Assembly (NCBI GenBank): GCA_019694755.1
Contig: JAIBBI010000019.1
Span: forward strand, 1-56,184
DNA from: Gemmataceae bacterium
GTDB taxonomy: Bacteria > Planctomycetota > Planctomycetia > Gemmatales > Gemmataceae
Direction of reading: 5' to 3'
Length of the DNA: 56,184 bases
The translations under genes and the position numbers were made by a program. Below are positions 1-9,216 of the stretch, piece after piece. Positions within the stretch are counted from its first letter, which is position 1. The number at the start of each line of letters is the position of its first letter. The notes under the pieces were generated by a model, which saw only the letters and a program-made list of their open reading frames with translations, was not told the origin of the DNA and ran no database searches.

Positions 1-241
1 CCGCATCGACGTGAACGTGCCGAGCAACTCGCTGCTCACCGTCGAAGGGAAGACCTGGCCGACCGGTCAGCGGTCGATCGTCACCCCCGACCTGAAGCGC
101 GGCGAGACTTATGTGTACACCCTGAAACTGGAACGGGATAGCAACGGGCGCAAGGAAACGCTGACCCGCGACGTGAGCTTCAAGGCCGGCGAAGTGGTGG
201 CCGTCGATTTCGACGCGCCCCGCTCTCTCGCCGCCCGCTAG
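1..241 (+). CDS. TIGR03000 domain protein, 3' part
   Basis: The reading frame is open from the first base of the window, so the true start lies upstream. The visible part reads as the end of a TIGR03000 domain: a small beta-rich module with the pattern L-T-V-E-G-K, then T-P-x-L-x-x-G-x-x-Y-x-Y-T-L and a C-terminal V-x-F-x-A-G-E-V-V-x-V-D-F. Such domains are abundant in planctomycetes, usually in secreted or envelope proteins, and their function is unknown. The gene ends at TAG 239-241 and is followed by a strong hairpin with a T run. The domain family is recognised with good confidence; the role is not known. Confidence 0.75.
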   Translation, partial: RIDVNVPSNSLLTVEGKTWPTGQRSIVTPDLKRGETYVYTLKLERDSNGRKETLTRDVSFKAGEVVAVDFDAPRSLAAR

Positions 242-275
242 GAACGAGTGACAACGGCTTTGTTTGTGCTAGCCT

Positions 276-305
276 GACCCCGTGTCGGTCAACACGGGGT
301 CTTTT
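276..305 (+). terminator. Rho-independent terminator touching the nadD start
   Basis: A perfect 10-bp stem (276-285 paired with 292-301) with a 6-nt loop is followed by TTTT at 302-305. It lies 34 bases after the TIGR03000 stop codon. It also sits one base before the nadD ATG at 307, so the same hairpin forms the immediate leader of nadD. Confidence 0.8.
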
Positions 306-306
306 C

Positions 307-918
307 ATGCGCGTGGGTGTGTACGGCGGGAGCTTCGATCCGATCCATTACGGCCACCTGATCCTTGCCGAGCAGGGCCGGGAGCAGGCGGGGCTGGATG
401 AGGTGCTGGTGGTGCCCGCAGCCCGCCCGCCGCACAAGCTCGACGCGCCGCCCAGCAGTTTCGAGCATCGGGCCGCGATGATCCGACTCGCGCTCGGCAC
501 GGTGCCGGGATTCACGCTCGATCTTCTCGAGGGCCGACGGTCCGGGCCCAGCTACACGGCCGACACACTCGACGAATTGCACGGGCTCCGCCCCGGCGAC
601 GAGTTCTTCCTGCTGCAAGGCTCCGACAGCCTGCCGGACCTGCCGAAGTGGCACGACCCGCGGCGCATTCTCGCCCGGGCGGGGCTTGTCGTGATGGAGC
701 GGCCCGGCTGGCCCGTGCGAACCGCCGCCGAGATCGCGGCGTCCGTCGGTATTCCCGTCGCCTCGCTGCACATGCAGAAAGTCGAAGTCCCGCTCATCGA
801 CATCGCCAGCCGGGACATTCGCCGGCGAATCTCCGAGGGACGTACCGTCCGGTTCATGCTCCCCGATGCGGTGATCGAATACGCCCGGCAGCACCGACTT
901 TATCCGCCACCCGCATGA
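307..918 (+). CDS. nadD: Nicotinate-nucleotide adenylyltransferase
   Basis: This enzyme transfers AMP from ATP to nicotinate mononucleotide, giving deamido-NAD in cytoplasmic NAD synthesis. The 203-residue length is normal. The N-terminus carries the nucleotidyltransferase motif G-G-S-F-D-P-I-H-Y-G-H, followed by the substrate region P-P-H-K. Around residue 80 is G-P-S-Y-T-A-D-T, and near the C-terminus I-D-I-A-S-R-D-I-R-R, corresponding to the family I-S-S-T-x-I-R signature. The ATG at 307 is chosen because family members start a few residues before GGSFDP. No Shine-Dalgarno sequence is available, since a terminator-like hairpin ends one base upstream. The stop overlaps the next gene by four bases (ATGA), indicating co-transcription. 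Confidence 0.95.
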   Translation: MRVGVYGGSFDPIHYGHLILAEQGREQAGLDEVLVVPAARPPHKLDAPPSSFEHRAAMIRLALGTVPGFTLDLLEGRRSGPSYTADTLDELHGLRPGDEFFLLQGSDSLPDLPKWHDPRRILARAGLVVMERPGWPVRTAAEIAASVGIPVASLHMQKVEVPLIDIASRDIRRRISEGRTVRFMLPDAVIEYARQHRLYPPPA

Positions 919-1601
919 CGCCGACCCACCGACAGTACCGCTACTACGACCTGATCCTGGCCGGGTTCGTCACGGTCCTGATCTGCTCGAACTTCATCTC
1001 CGCGCCGAAACGTGTCGAGGTCGGCGGCTTCGTATTCGGTGCCGGGGTCGTGTTCTTTCCCGTGAGCTACATCTTCGGTGACGTGCTGACCGAGGTGTAC
1101 GGCTACGCAAGGAGCCGCCGAGTGGTCTGGGCGGGCTTTACCGCGCTGGCGTTCGCCGCGGGGATCAGTTGGGTCGTACTGCGACTCCCGGCCGACCCGG
1201 CCTGGCCGAATCAGGCCGCGTGGGAGACGGTGTTCGGCAACTCGCCGCGCATCGTCGCCGCCAGCATGATCGCCTACTTCTGCGGCGAATTCGCCAACTC
1301 GTTCGTCCTCGCCAAGATGAAGATCCTGACCCGCGGCCGGTGGCTCTGGACGCGGACCATCGGCTCCACCATCGTCGGCGAGTTCGTCGACTCGGCCGTG
1401 TTTTACCCTCTGGCATTCTTAGGTGTGTGGGACGGCGAAAGTGTGTTGCGCGTACTACTGACCAACTACGCACTCAAGGTGCTGCTCGAAGCCGTGATGA
1501 CGCCGCTCACCTATGTGGTGGTCGCATACCTGAAACGCGTCGAGAACGAGGATTACTACGACATCGGCACCGACTTCAACCCGTTCACCTTGCGGGATTA
1601 A
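915..1601 (+). CDS. yhhQ: Queuosine precursor (7-cyano-7-deazaguanine) transporter, YhhQ family
   Basis: Predicted inner-membrane carrier that takes up queuosine precursors such as preQ0 for tRNA modification. The 228-residue protein has about six hydrophobic segments and family hallmarks: a first helix ending C-S-N-F, then F-P-V-S-Y-I-F-G-D-V-L-T-E-V-Y-G-Y in the second/third helix region, and a G-E-F-x-D-S-A-V-F-Y-P-L-A-F stretch. The start ATG at 915 overlaps the nadD stop. The same frame stays open further upstream, but that part is antisense noise inside nadD. The 3' end overlaps the convergent oxidoreductase by four bases. Confidence 0.9.
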   Translation: MTPTHRQYRYYDLILAGFVTVLICSNFISAPKRVEVGGFVFGAGVVFFPVSYIFGDVLTEVYGYARSRRVVWAGFTALAFAAGISWVVLRLPADPAWPNQAAWETVFGNSPRIVAASMIAYFCGEFANSFVLAKMKILTRGRWLWTRTIGSTIVGEFVDSAVFYPLAFLGVWDGESVLRVLLTNYALKVLLEAVMTPLTYVVVAYLKRVENEDYYDIGTDFNPFTLRD

Positions 1602-3298
1602 GGAAGCCGGGCCGACGCGGGCCATTCCAGTTCCACACCGTGGTCGCGGAGAATCTTCTGATACTCCCCGAGTCGGGCGGAATCGGCACGGACTTGCTTC
1701 GGCTTCAGTTGCTTCGCGAGGCAGTACGCGGCCAGCGCGCCCGAGGCTTCGCCGATGTTCCATTCCACCGGGTGGAGCCGGTAACAGCCGTTCGAGAGGT
1801 GTGTGACGCCGAGGTTCTTGCACGCCGGCAACAGGTTCTCCAGTCGGACGGGCAAAAGCGCGCCCAGCGGTATCTGGAACGGCAACACGGTGTAGCCCAT
1901 TCCGTTGATCCCTCCGGTCGATGGGTGCAGGTCGAGCGGATAGTGCCCGATGCCGACAGTGTCCCGGAAGTCCGCCGCCTTGACCTCGTCTTTGGAGAGC
2001 TTTGTCTCCTTCATGCGAAGTTCGAGAACGACGTGCTGCTCGACGACGGTAAACTCGGCCCGGATGCGGCGCGACTCGCGGATGTACGGCGCGAGCGCAA
2101 GCCCGTCGCCCGAGCCGGCCGCGTGCGGGTCGAGCCGTAGTTGCGGCCACCCTTTGCCGCCATCCGTCCGAGGGGCTTCGGTCTGCAACCAGTGAACGAG
2201 CGACAACGATTGAGAGCGGGCGCGGGCCAGATTCCTCGCAGTTTCCGCAGGGGTGACGCCCGCGTGGAGACCGCCCAGATAGTTGTCGTTCTGATGCCAG
2301 TTGATGCAGCTCAACGGACCGGGGTAGGAACCGGGTTCGAACTGGCGGGAGTCGATGATCCGTCGATACGTCCAGAGATTGGGCCCCTCCGGAGTACGGT
2401 CTTCCGTCGGGTGAAAGCCGAATCTCTTGTCCTTCGCCGAGGGGTGATTCCAACTGAAGAGCGGCCCGATGTAGGGCGGCCGGAGTTGCGGCTGATAATC
2501 GCGCCAGAACTCGTAGTCGGCCGGGCGTTCAACGATCTTCTCGTTTTTCGGATCGTACGCCAGGATGCAGCAGACGGTGAACGACTGCACGTCGTCGGGC
2601 CGGGCAATAGCCGGGGCGTGCGGTTCGCCCGTATCTTTCTGCGACTCGAACCCCGTCACGAATTCGCAGCCGGTCCACGGCAGCAGATCGCCCTGCTCGG
2701 TGGCATCGAGAAAGTACTTGCCCACCAGCGTCTGAGTCTGCCCCGTCTTCAAGTCGGTACCAGTCACGGCACGGACCCGGTCGCCAGTGGCTTCCGCGCC
2801 GGTCGGGCGCCACGGTTGCAGCAGGATGAGTTGCTTCGACGCGATGTACGGAGCGAGCATGGCCTTCAGCGCGGCCACGCCTTCGGCGGGTTCGCAGCAG
2901 AGGCGGGATACCCAACCGTTGCCGGGGTTGAGCTGCGGCTTGTTTCGGAGTTCGGGCTTGAGCGATCGATTGGTCCGTTTGCGATACAGATCGCGGATGT
3001 CGGTGCGAAGCTTGCGGTAGGAAGCCGTACACCCGAACTGCTCGATCCAGCGATGCTCGTCTGGCGGGACAAGTTGGCTCGTGAGCTGGCCACCGATCCA
3101 GGCCGTCTCCTCGGTGAGTATCACGGACGCGCCCCCTCTGAGCGCGCCGAGGGCGGCTGCGATACCTCCCAGTCCGGCACCGATTGTGATGACGTCGGCC
3201 GCGAGTTCGCCGGAGCGCGACCACCCGACACTGGGAGCGAGGCTGTTCAGGAGCGCGGCCGCGCCGCATTGGCGCAGGAAGTTGCGACGATGAAACAT
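1598..3298 (-). CDS. FAD-dependent oxidoreductase with Tat-type signal
   Basis: The 566-residue product begins with a Tat-like leader (MFHRRNFLRQCGAAALL) and continues with a Rossmann FAD-binding motif G-A-G-L-G-G at about residues 40-45 and an acidic-tipped second strand (I-L-T-E-E). It matches the FAD-dependent oxidoreductase group (PF12831-like) that is expanded in planctomycetes, often with secreted carbohydrate-active genes. The substrate is unknown. I use ATG 3298 because it places the twin arginines at residues 4-5. A TTG seven codons upstream (3319) would also be in frame. It converges with the transporter gene at its 3' end, and a kinase gene on the same strand ends 31 bases upstream. 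Confidence 0.8.
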   Translation of the reverse strand: MFHRRNFLRQCGAAALLNSLAPSVGWSRSGELAADVITIGAGLGGIAAALGALRGGASVILTEETAWIGGQLTSQLVPPDEHRWIEQFGCTASYRKLRTDIRDLYRKRTNRSLKPELRNKPQLNPGNGWVSRLCCEPAEGVAALKAMLAPYIASKQLILLQPWRPTGAEATGDRVRAVTGTDLKTGQTQTLVGKYFLDATEQGDLLPWTGCEFVTGFESQKDTGEPHAPAIARPDDVQSFTVCCILAYDPKNEKIVERPADYEFWRDYQPQLRPPYIGPLFSWNHPSAKDKRFGFHPTEDRTPEGPNLWTYRRIIDSRQFEPGSYPGPLSCINWHQNDNYLGGLHAGVTPAETARNLARARSQSLSLVHWLQTEAPRTDGGKGWPQLRLDPHAAGSGDGLALAPYIRESRRIRAEFTVVEQHVVLELRMKETKLSKDEVKAADFRDTVGIGHYPLDLHPSTGGINGMGYTVLPFQIPLGALLPVRLENLLPACKNLGVTHLSNGCYRLHPVEWNIGEASGALAAYCLAKQLKPKQVRADSARLGEYQKILRDHGVELEWPASARLP

Positions 3299-3329
3299 GT
3301 GGGTATTGTGGGAGCGCAACTTGCGTGGT

Positions 3330-4664
3330 CTAGCGCACCATGAGCCAGAAGGCGATAACGATCAGAAAGAACAGCGCGCCGGCTGCTGCGATTGTGATCT
3401 TCTTCTTCATCGCGACGCCATTGTCCAGGACGGCACCCGACAGGTGACCGGCAGGCATCGGGGTGAGGGGAGAATTCACCGCGTCCGAGAGAGGTGCGGT
3501 GACGATCGAGGAATGTTGACGCCGAGTTGTTGCTCCACCCGAACGGGCAATGCGGGTGCTGACCTGACTTCCCGAGCCGGCGGACGCCGGCCCGCGCGGA
3601 GGGATTTCCTCTTCGGAGGGCGGGTCGATGTGATCCGCGGTCCAAGGCGTCAGAGCTGCGACGATTTCGCCGGGCAACTGAAAGCGGTCTTCCGGCTTCT
3701 TGGCCATCATGCGATCGACGACATCCACCAGCGCGGGCGGCAGGTCGGGCCGCAACTGACGGAGCGAATCCGGCTGCTTCATCTGGTGGGCGAGGAGCTT
3801 CTGCGTGACATTCTCGCCGGGGAACGGCGGCCGACCGGCCAGCAGGTAGTAAAGCGTCGCGCCGAGGCTGTAGATGTCGGAGCGAATGTCGACGTCGGAC
3901 GATTGGATCGCCTGTTCGGGCGACAGGTAGTCGGCCGTGCCGAGGATCGCCTTGTCGTCGTAGCGCTTCGTGATTGAAGGGCCGGACTCCGGTTCGTTGA
4001 ACCGCGCGAGCCCGAGGTCAAGGATCTTGACCGTCCCCGTCCGCTCGAGCAGCAGGTTGCCCGGCTTCAGGTCGCGGTGAATGAGGCCGGACTCGTGTAT
4101 GTGCTGGAGCCCGTCGGCCGCCTGCGCGACGTAATGGGCTGCCCGCTCGGGCGACAGCGGGCCGTGCCGCTGCACGAGTTCATGCAGATTCACCCCGTCC
4201 ACGTAGTCCATGACCAGGTAATGAAACTTGCCGGCCTCCTCGGCTACGTCGTGTGCCCGGACGATATTCGGGTGGTTGAGCGCCGCGACGGCCCGGGCCT
4301 CGCGGAAAAACCGCTCGACCAGTGACGGGTCCGACCCCGCGTTCATCGGCAGGAGTTTCATGGCCACGCGGTGGCCCATCATCGAGTGTTCGCAGAGATA
4401 CACACGGCTCATGCCGCCCGCGCCGAGCGGCTCGAGGACGCGGTATCGGCCGATAGTGAAGTTCTTGTACCGGCCCTTCAAGAGTTGATTGGCCTGAAAC
4501 TTGGTCAGAATCCCGTCATCGACGAAGACGTTAGCCAGCTTCGAGGGCTCGGCGGGGAGGCGACCATGTTTACCCTGCAGATATTTGGTCAGCCGATCAG
4601 ACGGAATCAGCCCGCTGCGGCGAACCATTTCCAGGAGGTCGGTCGGCGTGGTCGGGGACGGCAT
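3330..4664 (-). CDS. Membrane-anchored serine/threonine protein kinase
   Basis: Hanks-type kinase of 444 residues. An N-terminal segment of about 70 residues, also seen in other planctomycete kinases, precedes the kinase domain. Visible elements are the glycine loop G-A-G-G-M-S-R-V at 81-88, catalytic lysine K103 in A-M-K-L-L, the alpha-C glutamate in F-R-E-A-R, H-R-D-L-K-P-G-N from 196, D-L-G in place of DFG at 216-218, and G-T-A-D-Y-L-S-P-E-Q. A Ser/Thr/Pro-rich linker leads to a single C-terminal membrane helix (about 420-442) after the basic M-K-K-K. The kinase therefore probably faces the cytoplasm with a tail anchor and no sensor domain outside. The signal and the targets are unknown. 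Confidence 0.9.
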   Translation of the reverse strand: MPSPTTPTDLLEMVRRSGLIPSDRLTKYLQGKHGRLPAEPSKLANVFVDDGILTKFQANQLLKGRYKNFTIGRYRVLEPLGAGGMSRVYLCEHSMMGHRVAMKLLPMNAGSDPSLVERFFREARAVAALNHPNIVRAHDVAEEAGKFHYLVMDYVDGVNLHELVQRHGPLSPERAAHYVAQAADGLQHIHESGLIHRDLKPGNLLLERTGTVKILDLGLARFNEPESGPSITKRYDDKAILGTADYLSPEQAIQSSDVDIRSDIYSLGATLYYLLAGRPPFPGENVTQKLLAHQMKQPDSLRQLRPDLPPALVDVVDRMMAKKPEDRFQLPGEIVAALTPWTADHIDPPSEEEIPPRGPASAGSGSQVSTRIARSGGATTRRQHSSIVTAPLSDAVNSPLTPMPAGHLSGAVLDNGVAMKKKITIAAAGALFFLIVIAFWLMVR

Positions 4665-5106
4665 GGCGGGACTCGTGCAGCAATGTCCGGGTGGCCTGGG
4701 TGCCCCGGATCGGCGATCAAATTTTCGTAAAGCCTGATAGAGTCTAGCTCACCGAAGCGGATCATGCGTCGCCCGGGCGCTCACGTCTTTCGATGGCCGG
4801 AATGGGGCCGAGCATTTGCCGGCCGGCCCACAGCGCGGCGAACCTCTCGCCCCATCGCGGGTCAGCGGAAAAATGGCTATCGACACAAAGCCTTATCATG
4901 TTTGATGATGCGTCGCAGAATTTCCCGATCTGCCTGATCGTTACATTTTAACCGATTATGCCTATTGTGCCGATATTAGCAGAGTCCGCATCTTTTACAT
5001 GGTCCGCAGGTTTGTTATTTTTCCTCCTGCACCCGGTGTAAATGGCTGAGCGAGGAATGTTCACCAACCGGGGGCCCCTCTGCGAGGGTTCAACGGAGAT
5101 TTGCAC
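4665..5106. other. Divergent intergenic region, AT-rich centre
   Basis: This 442-bp gap separates the kinase (minus) from the solenoid surface protein (plus). Bases from about 4870 to 5040 are clearly richer in A/T than the surroundings, which fits promoters for one or both genes. I could not assign a convincing -35/-10 pair. No open frame with coding character and no tRNA was seen. Confidence 0.5.
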
Positions 5107-6417
5107 ATGTCTCGCCGATCCGGACTTCGATTGGAACGCCTGGAAACCCGTCTGACGCCGGCCGCCTCCGTCTCGCTGGTGGCGGGCAACCTGCGGGTGA
5201 TCGGCGACAATGCCGCCAACGTGATCGCGCTAGGCGAGTCGGGCGGCATGGTCGGCATCACGGTCATCACGGCCGGTTCGCCGGTCGCAAACTTCGGCCC
5301 CTATAATGTCACCGGCTCGATCTACATCGACGGCTCGAACGGCAACGACACGATCAATGTCAGCGTCTCCAGCATCCTCGGCGGGCCGGTCGGTCTCGCG
5401 GGCGGCCTCGGCGACGACGTCTTCAACTTCACGGCCGTGAACCCCGGCGCGTCCATCCAGGGAATCCTGCGGATGGACGGCAACATCGGCGACGACGTGG
5501 TCAACCTCGCCAACGGCGCCAACCGCTTCAAGGCCACCGACGTCTACATCTCGGCCGTCACTGGCACCGATGTCGTCTCGCTGACCAACGTCGACCTGCA
5601 AGGCAACTTCATTGCGACGGGTGCGAACAGTGTCTTTGTCGGCACCAACGGTGGCCGGTCGCTGTCCGCCCGTGCGACCGTGGCCGGCAACGCGATCATC
5701 AACAACGCCGCCGAGACGCCGCCCGGCCAGTTCGTGATGTCGGCCGGTTCGACGCTGGGCGGTCTGACTTATGTCGGTGGTGGGGGGGCCGACGCGGTCA
5801 CCATCGCCCCGATCGCCGGGACGACCAATTTCGCCGGTGAGGTGTTCGGCACCACCGCCCTGATCCTCGGTGGCGGCGACAACGGCGTGACGCTCTTCAA
5901 TGCCGCTCTCGACGGCGCGGTGACCATCACCGCCCTCGGCGGCAACGACATTGTCGCCTTCGATCAGGACACTACTGTGCCCGGCAATGCCAGCCTGGTA
6001 CTCGGCGACGGCAACAACGCCGTCAGCAGCACCGCCGGCGTCACCTTCCACGGCAACCTATCCGTGACGCTCGGCAACGGCGACGACAGCGTCGGGACGG
6101 CGGGCGTCCCGTTCACCGGGACCATCGCAGGGACGCTCCAGATCAGCGCGGGCAACGGTGCGAACGTCACGAATTACAACGGCATTCTCTCGGGCAACTT
6201 CGGCTACACCGGCGGGGGCGGCACCGACGACGTGACGGTGACGGGCGCTTTCTCGGGCCGGATGACCGTCTCCCTGAATGCCGGCAACGACACGTTCACC
6301 TTTGGCAGCGCGGCCACCCGGTTCAACGGTGGCGGACTACTCGACTTCGGCACCGGTGACGACTCGTTCAACTCGCCCGGCGCGATCGACTGGCCCATCA
6401 CCATTATCGGGCTGTGA
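5107..6417 (+). CDS. RTX/beta-solenoid-like surface protein
   Basis: This 436-residue protein starts M-S-R-R-S-G-L-R-L-E-R-L-E-T-R-L-T-P-A-A, the planctomycete surface-protein N-terminus related to the LEPR-XLL motif. The rest is low in charge and rich in Gly, Asn, Asp and Thr. Irregular repeats of type G-G-x-G-x-D or L-G-x-G-(D/N)-(D/N) resemble degenerate calcium-binding RTX nonapeptides on a parallel beta-helix. I take ATG 5107 because GGAG at 5095-5098 lies 8 bases before it; an in-frame TTG at 5101 is less likely. The gene stands alone and is followed by a terminator hairpin. A secreted structural or adhesive role is an inference. Confidence 0.75.
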   Translation: MSRRSGLRLERLETRLTPAASVSLVAGNLRVIGDNAANVIALGESGGMVGITVITAGSPVANFGPYNVTGSIYIDGSNGNDTINVSVSSILGGPVGLAGGLGDDVFNFTAVNPGASIQGILRMDGNIGDDVVNLANGANRFKATDVYISAVTGTDVVSLTNVDLQGNFIATGANSVFVGTNGGRSLSARATVAGNAIINNAAETPPGQFVMSAGSTLGGLTYVGGGGADAVTIAPIAGTTNFAGEVFGTTALILGGGDNGVTLFNAALDGAVTITALGGNDIVAFDQDTTVPGNASLVLGDGNNAVSSTAGVTFHGNLSVTLGNGDDSVGTAGVPFTGTIAGTLQISAGNGANVTNYNGILSGNFGYTGGGGTDDVTVTGAFSGRMTVSLNAGNDTFTFGSAATRFNGGGLLDFGTGDDSFNSPGAIDWPITIIGL

Positions 6418-6436
6418 TCGGCCGACCGTAACTTCC

Positions 6437-6474
6437 CGGGTCGATGCCGTCCCAGCGGCCCCGACCCGCTTTTC
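6437..6474 (+). terminator. Terminator between convergent genes
   Basis: A 7-bp stem (6437-6443 with 6462-6468) encloses a second 4-bp stem (6446-6449 with 6456-6459) and is followed by CTTTTC. It lies 20 bases after the solenoid gene stop and just before the 3' end of the convergent esterase gene. Confidence 0.55.
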
Positions 6475-6477
6475 ACA

Positions 6478-7995
6478 TCACGGCTTCGGCTGGCTCAGCA
6501 TCGGAAAGTCGTCCGTGCGGAACGGTGTGGCCGGCAGGCCGTTCTTGTTGAACAGGTTCACTACCGGGTAGTTCTTCCAGCCGAACCGCACAGCCTTCGG
6601 CTCGGCGATCCCCTCGGCCGACACGACGACCGTGTTGCCCACGATCTCCGCCTGAGCCGGGATGAACTTCTCGTCCGCGCCGCAAATGGTGAAGCCGGTG
6701 AGCGGCCCGCCGCGGGCTTCGAGCCCTGCCCCGACCGAATCGAAGCTCAGGACGACCTTGTTGCCCTCGACCTTCATCGACTTGTACAGGGGGCCGTTGG
6801 CCACGACGTCTTTGCCGTAAGCGATCGCCTGCGCGAGCAGAGCGAGTCGTGCGCCGACGGGCTCCTTCTTCTTCGGGTGAATGTCGTCCTTTTCACCGAT
6901 GTCGGTGATCACGGCCATGCCGACGTGGGGTAACACCTTGGTCGCGTGCCATTGGGCTTCACGAAGTTCGGCCCATTGCGGTCCCTCGGCATTGCCGGCG
7001 TTGAACGGTGCAAGTTGCACGCACAGGAACGGGAAGTCGCCCTGGCCCCACTTCGCCCGCCAGTCCTTGATCATGGTCGTGAACAGCGTGCGGTACTCGA
7101 AGCCCTTGGTGCCGTTGCTCTCACCCTGATACCAGATCGCGCCGGAGATGCGGTACGGCAACAGCGGGTGGATCATCGCGTTGTAGAGCGTCGAAGCCGA
7201 GTTCGGGCTGCTGCCGGGCGCGGCGGGCATGCGCGGGGCCTGCTTCCCGGCCGCCTTCGCCTTCTCGACATCATCCTTGTACTTCGCCTTGGCCTTTTCC
7301 GCGTCCCAGCCGTCGAGGGCCTTCTTGAAGTTCTCGACGTAGTATCTCAGGCTCGGCTCGGCATTGAGGGCCTCCTCGCTGGTCCAGGCTTGCGCGGGCG
7401 TACCACCCCAGGCTGTCTGGATCAGTCCCACCGGCACGTTGCGGGCGAGGTGCAGATCACGTCCGAAGAAGTAGGCGACGGCCGAGAAGTTCTCCACCGA
7501 TTCCGGCGTGCAGGCCTTCCAGCTCGAATCGACCGGCACCGCGTCCAGCGGCTTGGGCGATGCGACGAGCTTGACCTTGAACAGGCGGAGGTTCGGGTGG
7601 TTGGCAGCAGCCTTGTTCTTCTCGGGGTCCGCACTCTGCTTGATGGTCCAGCCCATGTTCGATTGGCCGGAGCAGATCCAGACTTCGCCGACGAGGATGT
7701 CGTTGAGCGTGATGTTCGCACCGTCGCCGGAGATGGTCAGCGTGTCGGGTCCGCCCGCCGCCTGGGTGGGCAGCTCAACCTTCCATTTGCCCGCGGCGTC
7801 GGCCTTGCCGGTCGCCTTGGCCTGGCGGAACGTCACCGTGATTTCCGCGCCAGGCGTCGCCGTCCCGAACACCGGGATGGGCTTCGATTGCTGCAGCACC
7901 GCGTGGTCCGCGAACAGTGCGTTGAGCTTCAACTCCGCGCGTGCGGGGAGAGCTGCGAGCGCGATCGAAAGCAGACCGAGAAACCATCGAGACAT
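6478..7995 (-). CDS. Secreted sialate O-acetylesterase (SASA family)
   Basis: Predicted exported esterase of 505 residues that removes acetyl groups from sialic acids or other acetylated sugars. A signal peptide (about residues 1-20, ending A-R-A) is followed by a beta-rich domain. The SGNH-like catalytic region has nucleophile Ser112 in G-Q-S-N-M, a second Y-Q-G-E-S-N block near 289-294, and the Asp/His pair in D-D-I-H-P at 370-374. The start at 7995 is preceded by no clear Shine-Dalgarno. The same frame stays open upstream but lacks coding character. It is the last gene of the minus-strand carbohydrate cluster, about 70 bases after the Gfo/Idh gene. Confidence 0.88.
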   Translation of the reverse strand: MSRWFLGLLSIALAALPARAELKLNALFADHAVLQQSKPIPVFGTATPGAEITVTFRQAKATGKADAAGKWKVELPTQAAGGPDTLTISGDGANITLNDILVGEVWICSGQSNMGWTIKQSADPEKNKAAANHPNLRLFKVKLVASPKPLDAVPVDSSWKACTPESVENFSAVAYFFGRDLHLARNVPVGLIQTAWGGTPAQAWTSEEALNAEPSLRYYVENFKKALDGWDAEKAKAKYKDDVEKAKAAGKQAPRMPAAPGSSPNSASTLYNAMIHPLLPYRISGAIWYQGESNGTKGFEYRTLFTTMIKDWRAKWGQGDFPFLCVQLAPFNAGNAEGPQWAELREAQWHATKVLPHVGMAVITDIGEKDDIHPKKKEPVGARLALLAQAIAYGKDVVANGPLYKSMKVEGNKVVLSFDSVGAGLEARGGPLTGFTICGADEKFIPAQAEIVGNTVVVSAEGIAEPKAVRFGWKNYPVVNLFNKNGLPATPFRTDDFPMLSQPKP

Positions 7996-8066
7996 TGCTG
8001 AGACTCCGCAGAGACACGGAACGGTGGGACAGACAATGTACGGCGGGAGGCCCGGGCCGGCGAAGT

Positions 8067-9209
8067 CTATCGGGCCACGGGCGTCCATTGTTGCGATTTC
8101 GCCGACGCGAGGACGGCGTCGCAGACGTCCTGCGTATCGAGTGCGTCGCGGAAGGTCGGCCCGGCCGGTTTGCCGGTGGCCAGCCCTTCGAGGAAGTCGG
8201 CGACCTGATGCGTGAACGTGTGCTCGTAGCCGATCTGCAGGCCGGGCACCCACCACTTGTTCATGTACGGGTGCTCGCCGTCGGTCACGTGGATGCTGCG
8301 CCAGCCGCGGAGCGGGCCTTCGTCGCGATGATCGAACCAGCTCAAGCGGTGTAAGTCGTGCAGGTCCCAAGCGATAGACGCGTGTTCGCCGTTGATTTCA
8401 AACGTGTACAGGGCCTTGTGGCCGCGGGCGTAGCGGGTACTCTCGAAGGTCGCGAGGCTGCCGTTGTCGAATCGGGCCAGAAACGCACAGGCGTCGTCGA
8501 TGCCGACCGGTTCGACCTTGCCGGTGAGCGTGTGCGGGCGCTGCTTCACGAACGTCTCGGTCATGGCCGAGACGCTGTCGATCCGACCGTTGAGCCAGAT
8601 CGCGGTGTCGATGCAATGGGCGAGTAGATCGCCCGTGACGCCTGAGCCGGCGGCGCCGACGTCGAGACGCCAGAGGCCCGCGCCGCCCTGCGGCAGGTCG
8701 GGGCTGATGGTCCAGTCCTGGAGGAACTTGGCGCGGTAATGGAACACCCGACCGAGCTTGCCGGAGTCGATGAGTTGCTTGGCGAACGTGACTGCCGGCA
8801 CCCGGCGGTAGTTGTACCAGACGATGTTCGGAACCTTGGCGGCTTCGACCGCGGCGACCATAGCCCGGCCTTCCTCGCCGTTCATGGCGAGCGGCTTTTC
8901 GCACAGGATGATCTTGCCCGCGGCCGCGGCGGCCTCGCAGATCTCGCGGTGAACGTTGTTCGGCGTGCAGACGTCGATGGCGTCGATGTCCTTCCGGGCG
9001 ATCAGTTTCCGCCAGTCGGTCTCCGTCGACTCGTAGCCCCAGGTGTCGGCAAACGCCTTCACCTTGTTTGCGTCGCGGGCACACGCGGCCCTGAGCACGG
9101 GCCGGTATTCGAGGTCGAAAAACTGGCTCACCTGACGGTACGCGTTGGAGTGCGCCCGCCCCATGAAGCCGTAGCCGATCATGCCGATGTTCAGCGGTTT
9201 CTTCGCCAT
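8067..9209 (-). CDS. Gfo/Idh/MocA family oxidoreductase
   Basis: NAD(P)-dependent sugar oxidoreductase of 380 residues. The N-terminal Rossmann fold shows [10 protein letters not shown] at about 9-18 and the family E-K-P motif at 104-106 (C-E-K-P-L-A-M). The C-terminal alpha/beta domain contains G-S-G-V[12 protein letters not shown], with the usual D-x-x-x-H active-site arrangement. Substrates in the family are typically inositols, glucose derivatives or other sugars; the exact one cannot be read here. It starts eight bases after the serine hydrolase stop and is surely co-transcribed with it and with the sugar isomerase-like gene. Confidence 0.9.
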   Translation of the reverse strand: MAKKPLNIGMIGYGFMGRAHSNAYRQVSQFFDLEYRPVLRAACARDANKVKAFADTWGYESTETDWRKLIARKDIDAIDVCTPNNVHREICEAAAAAGKIILCEKPLAMNGEEGRAMVAAVEAAKVPNIVWYNYRRVPAVTFAKQLIDSGKLGRVFHYRAKFLQDWTISPDLPQGGAGLWRLDVGAAGSGVTGDLLAHCIDTAIWLNGRIDSVSAMTETFVKQRPHTLTGKVEPVGIDDACAFLARFDNGSLATFESTRYARGHKALYTFEINGEHASIAWDLHDLHRLSWFDHRDEGPLRGWRSIHVTDGEHPYMNKWWVPGLQIGYEHTFTHQVADFLEGLATGKPAGPTFRDALDTQDVCDAVLASAKSQQWTPVAR

Positions 9210-9216
9210 CGCGGTC

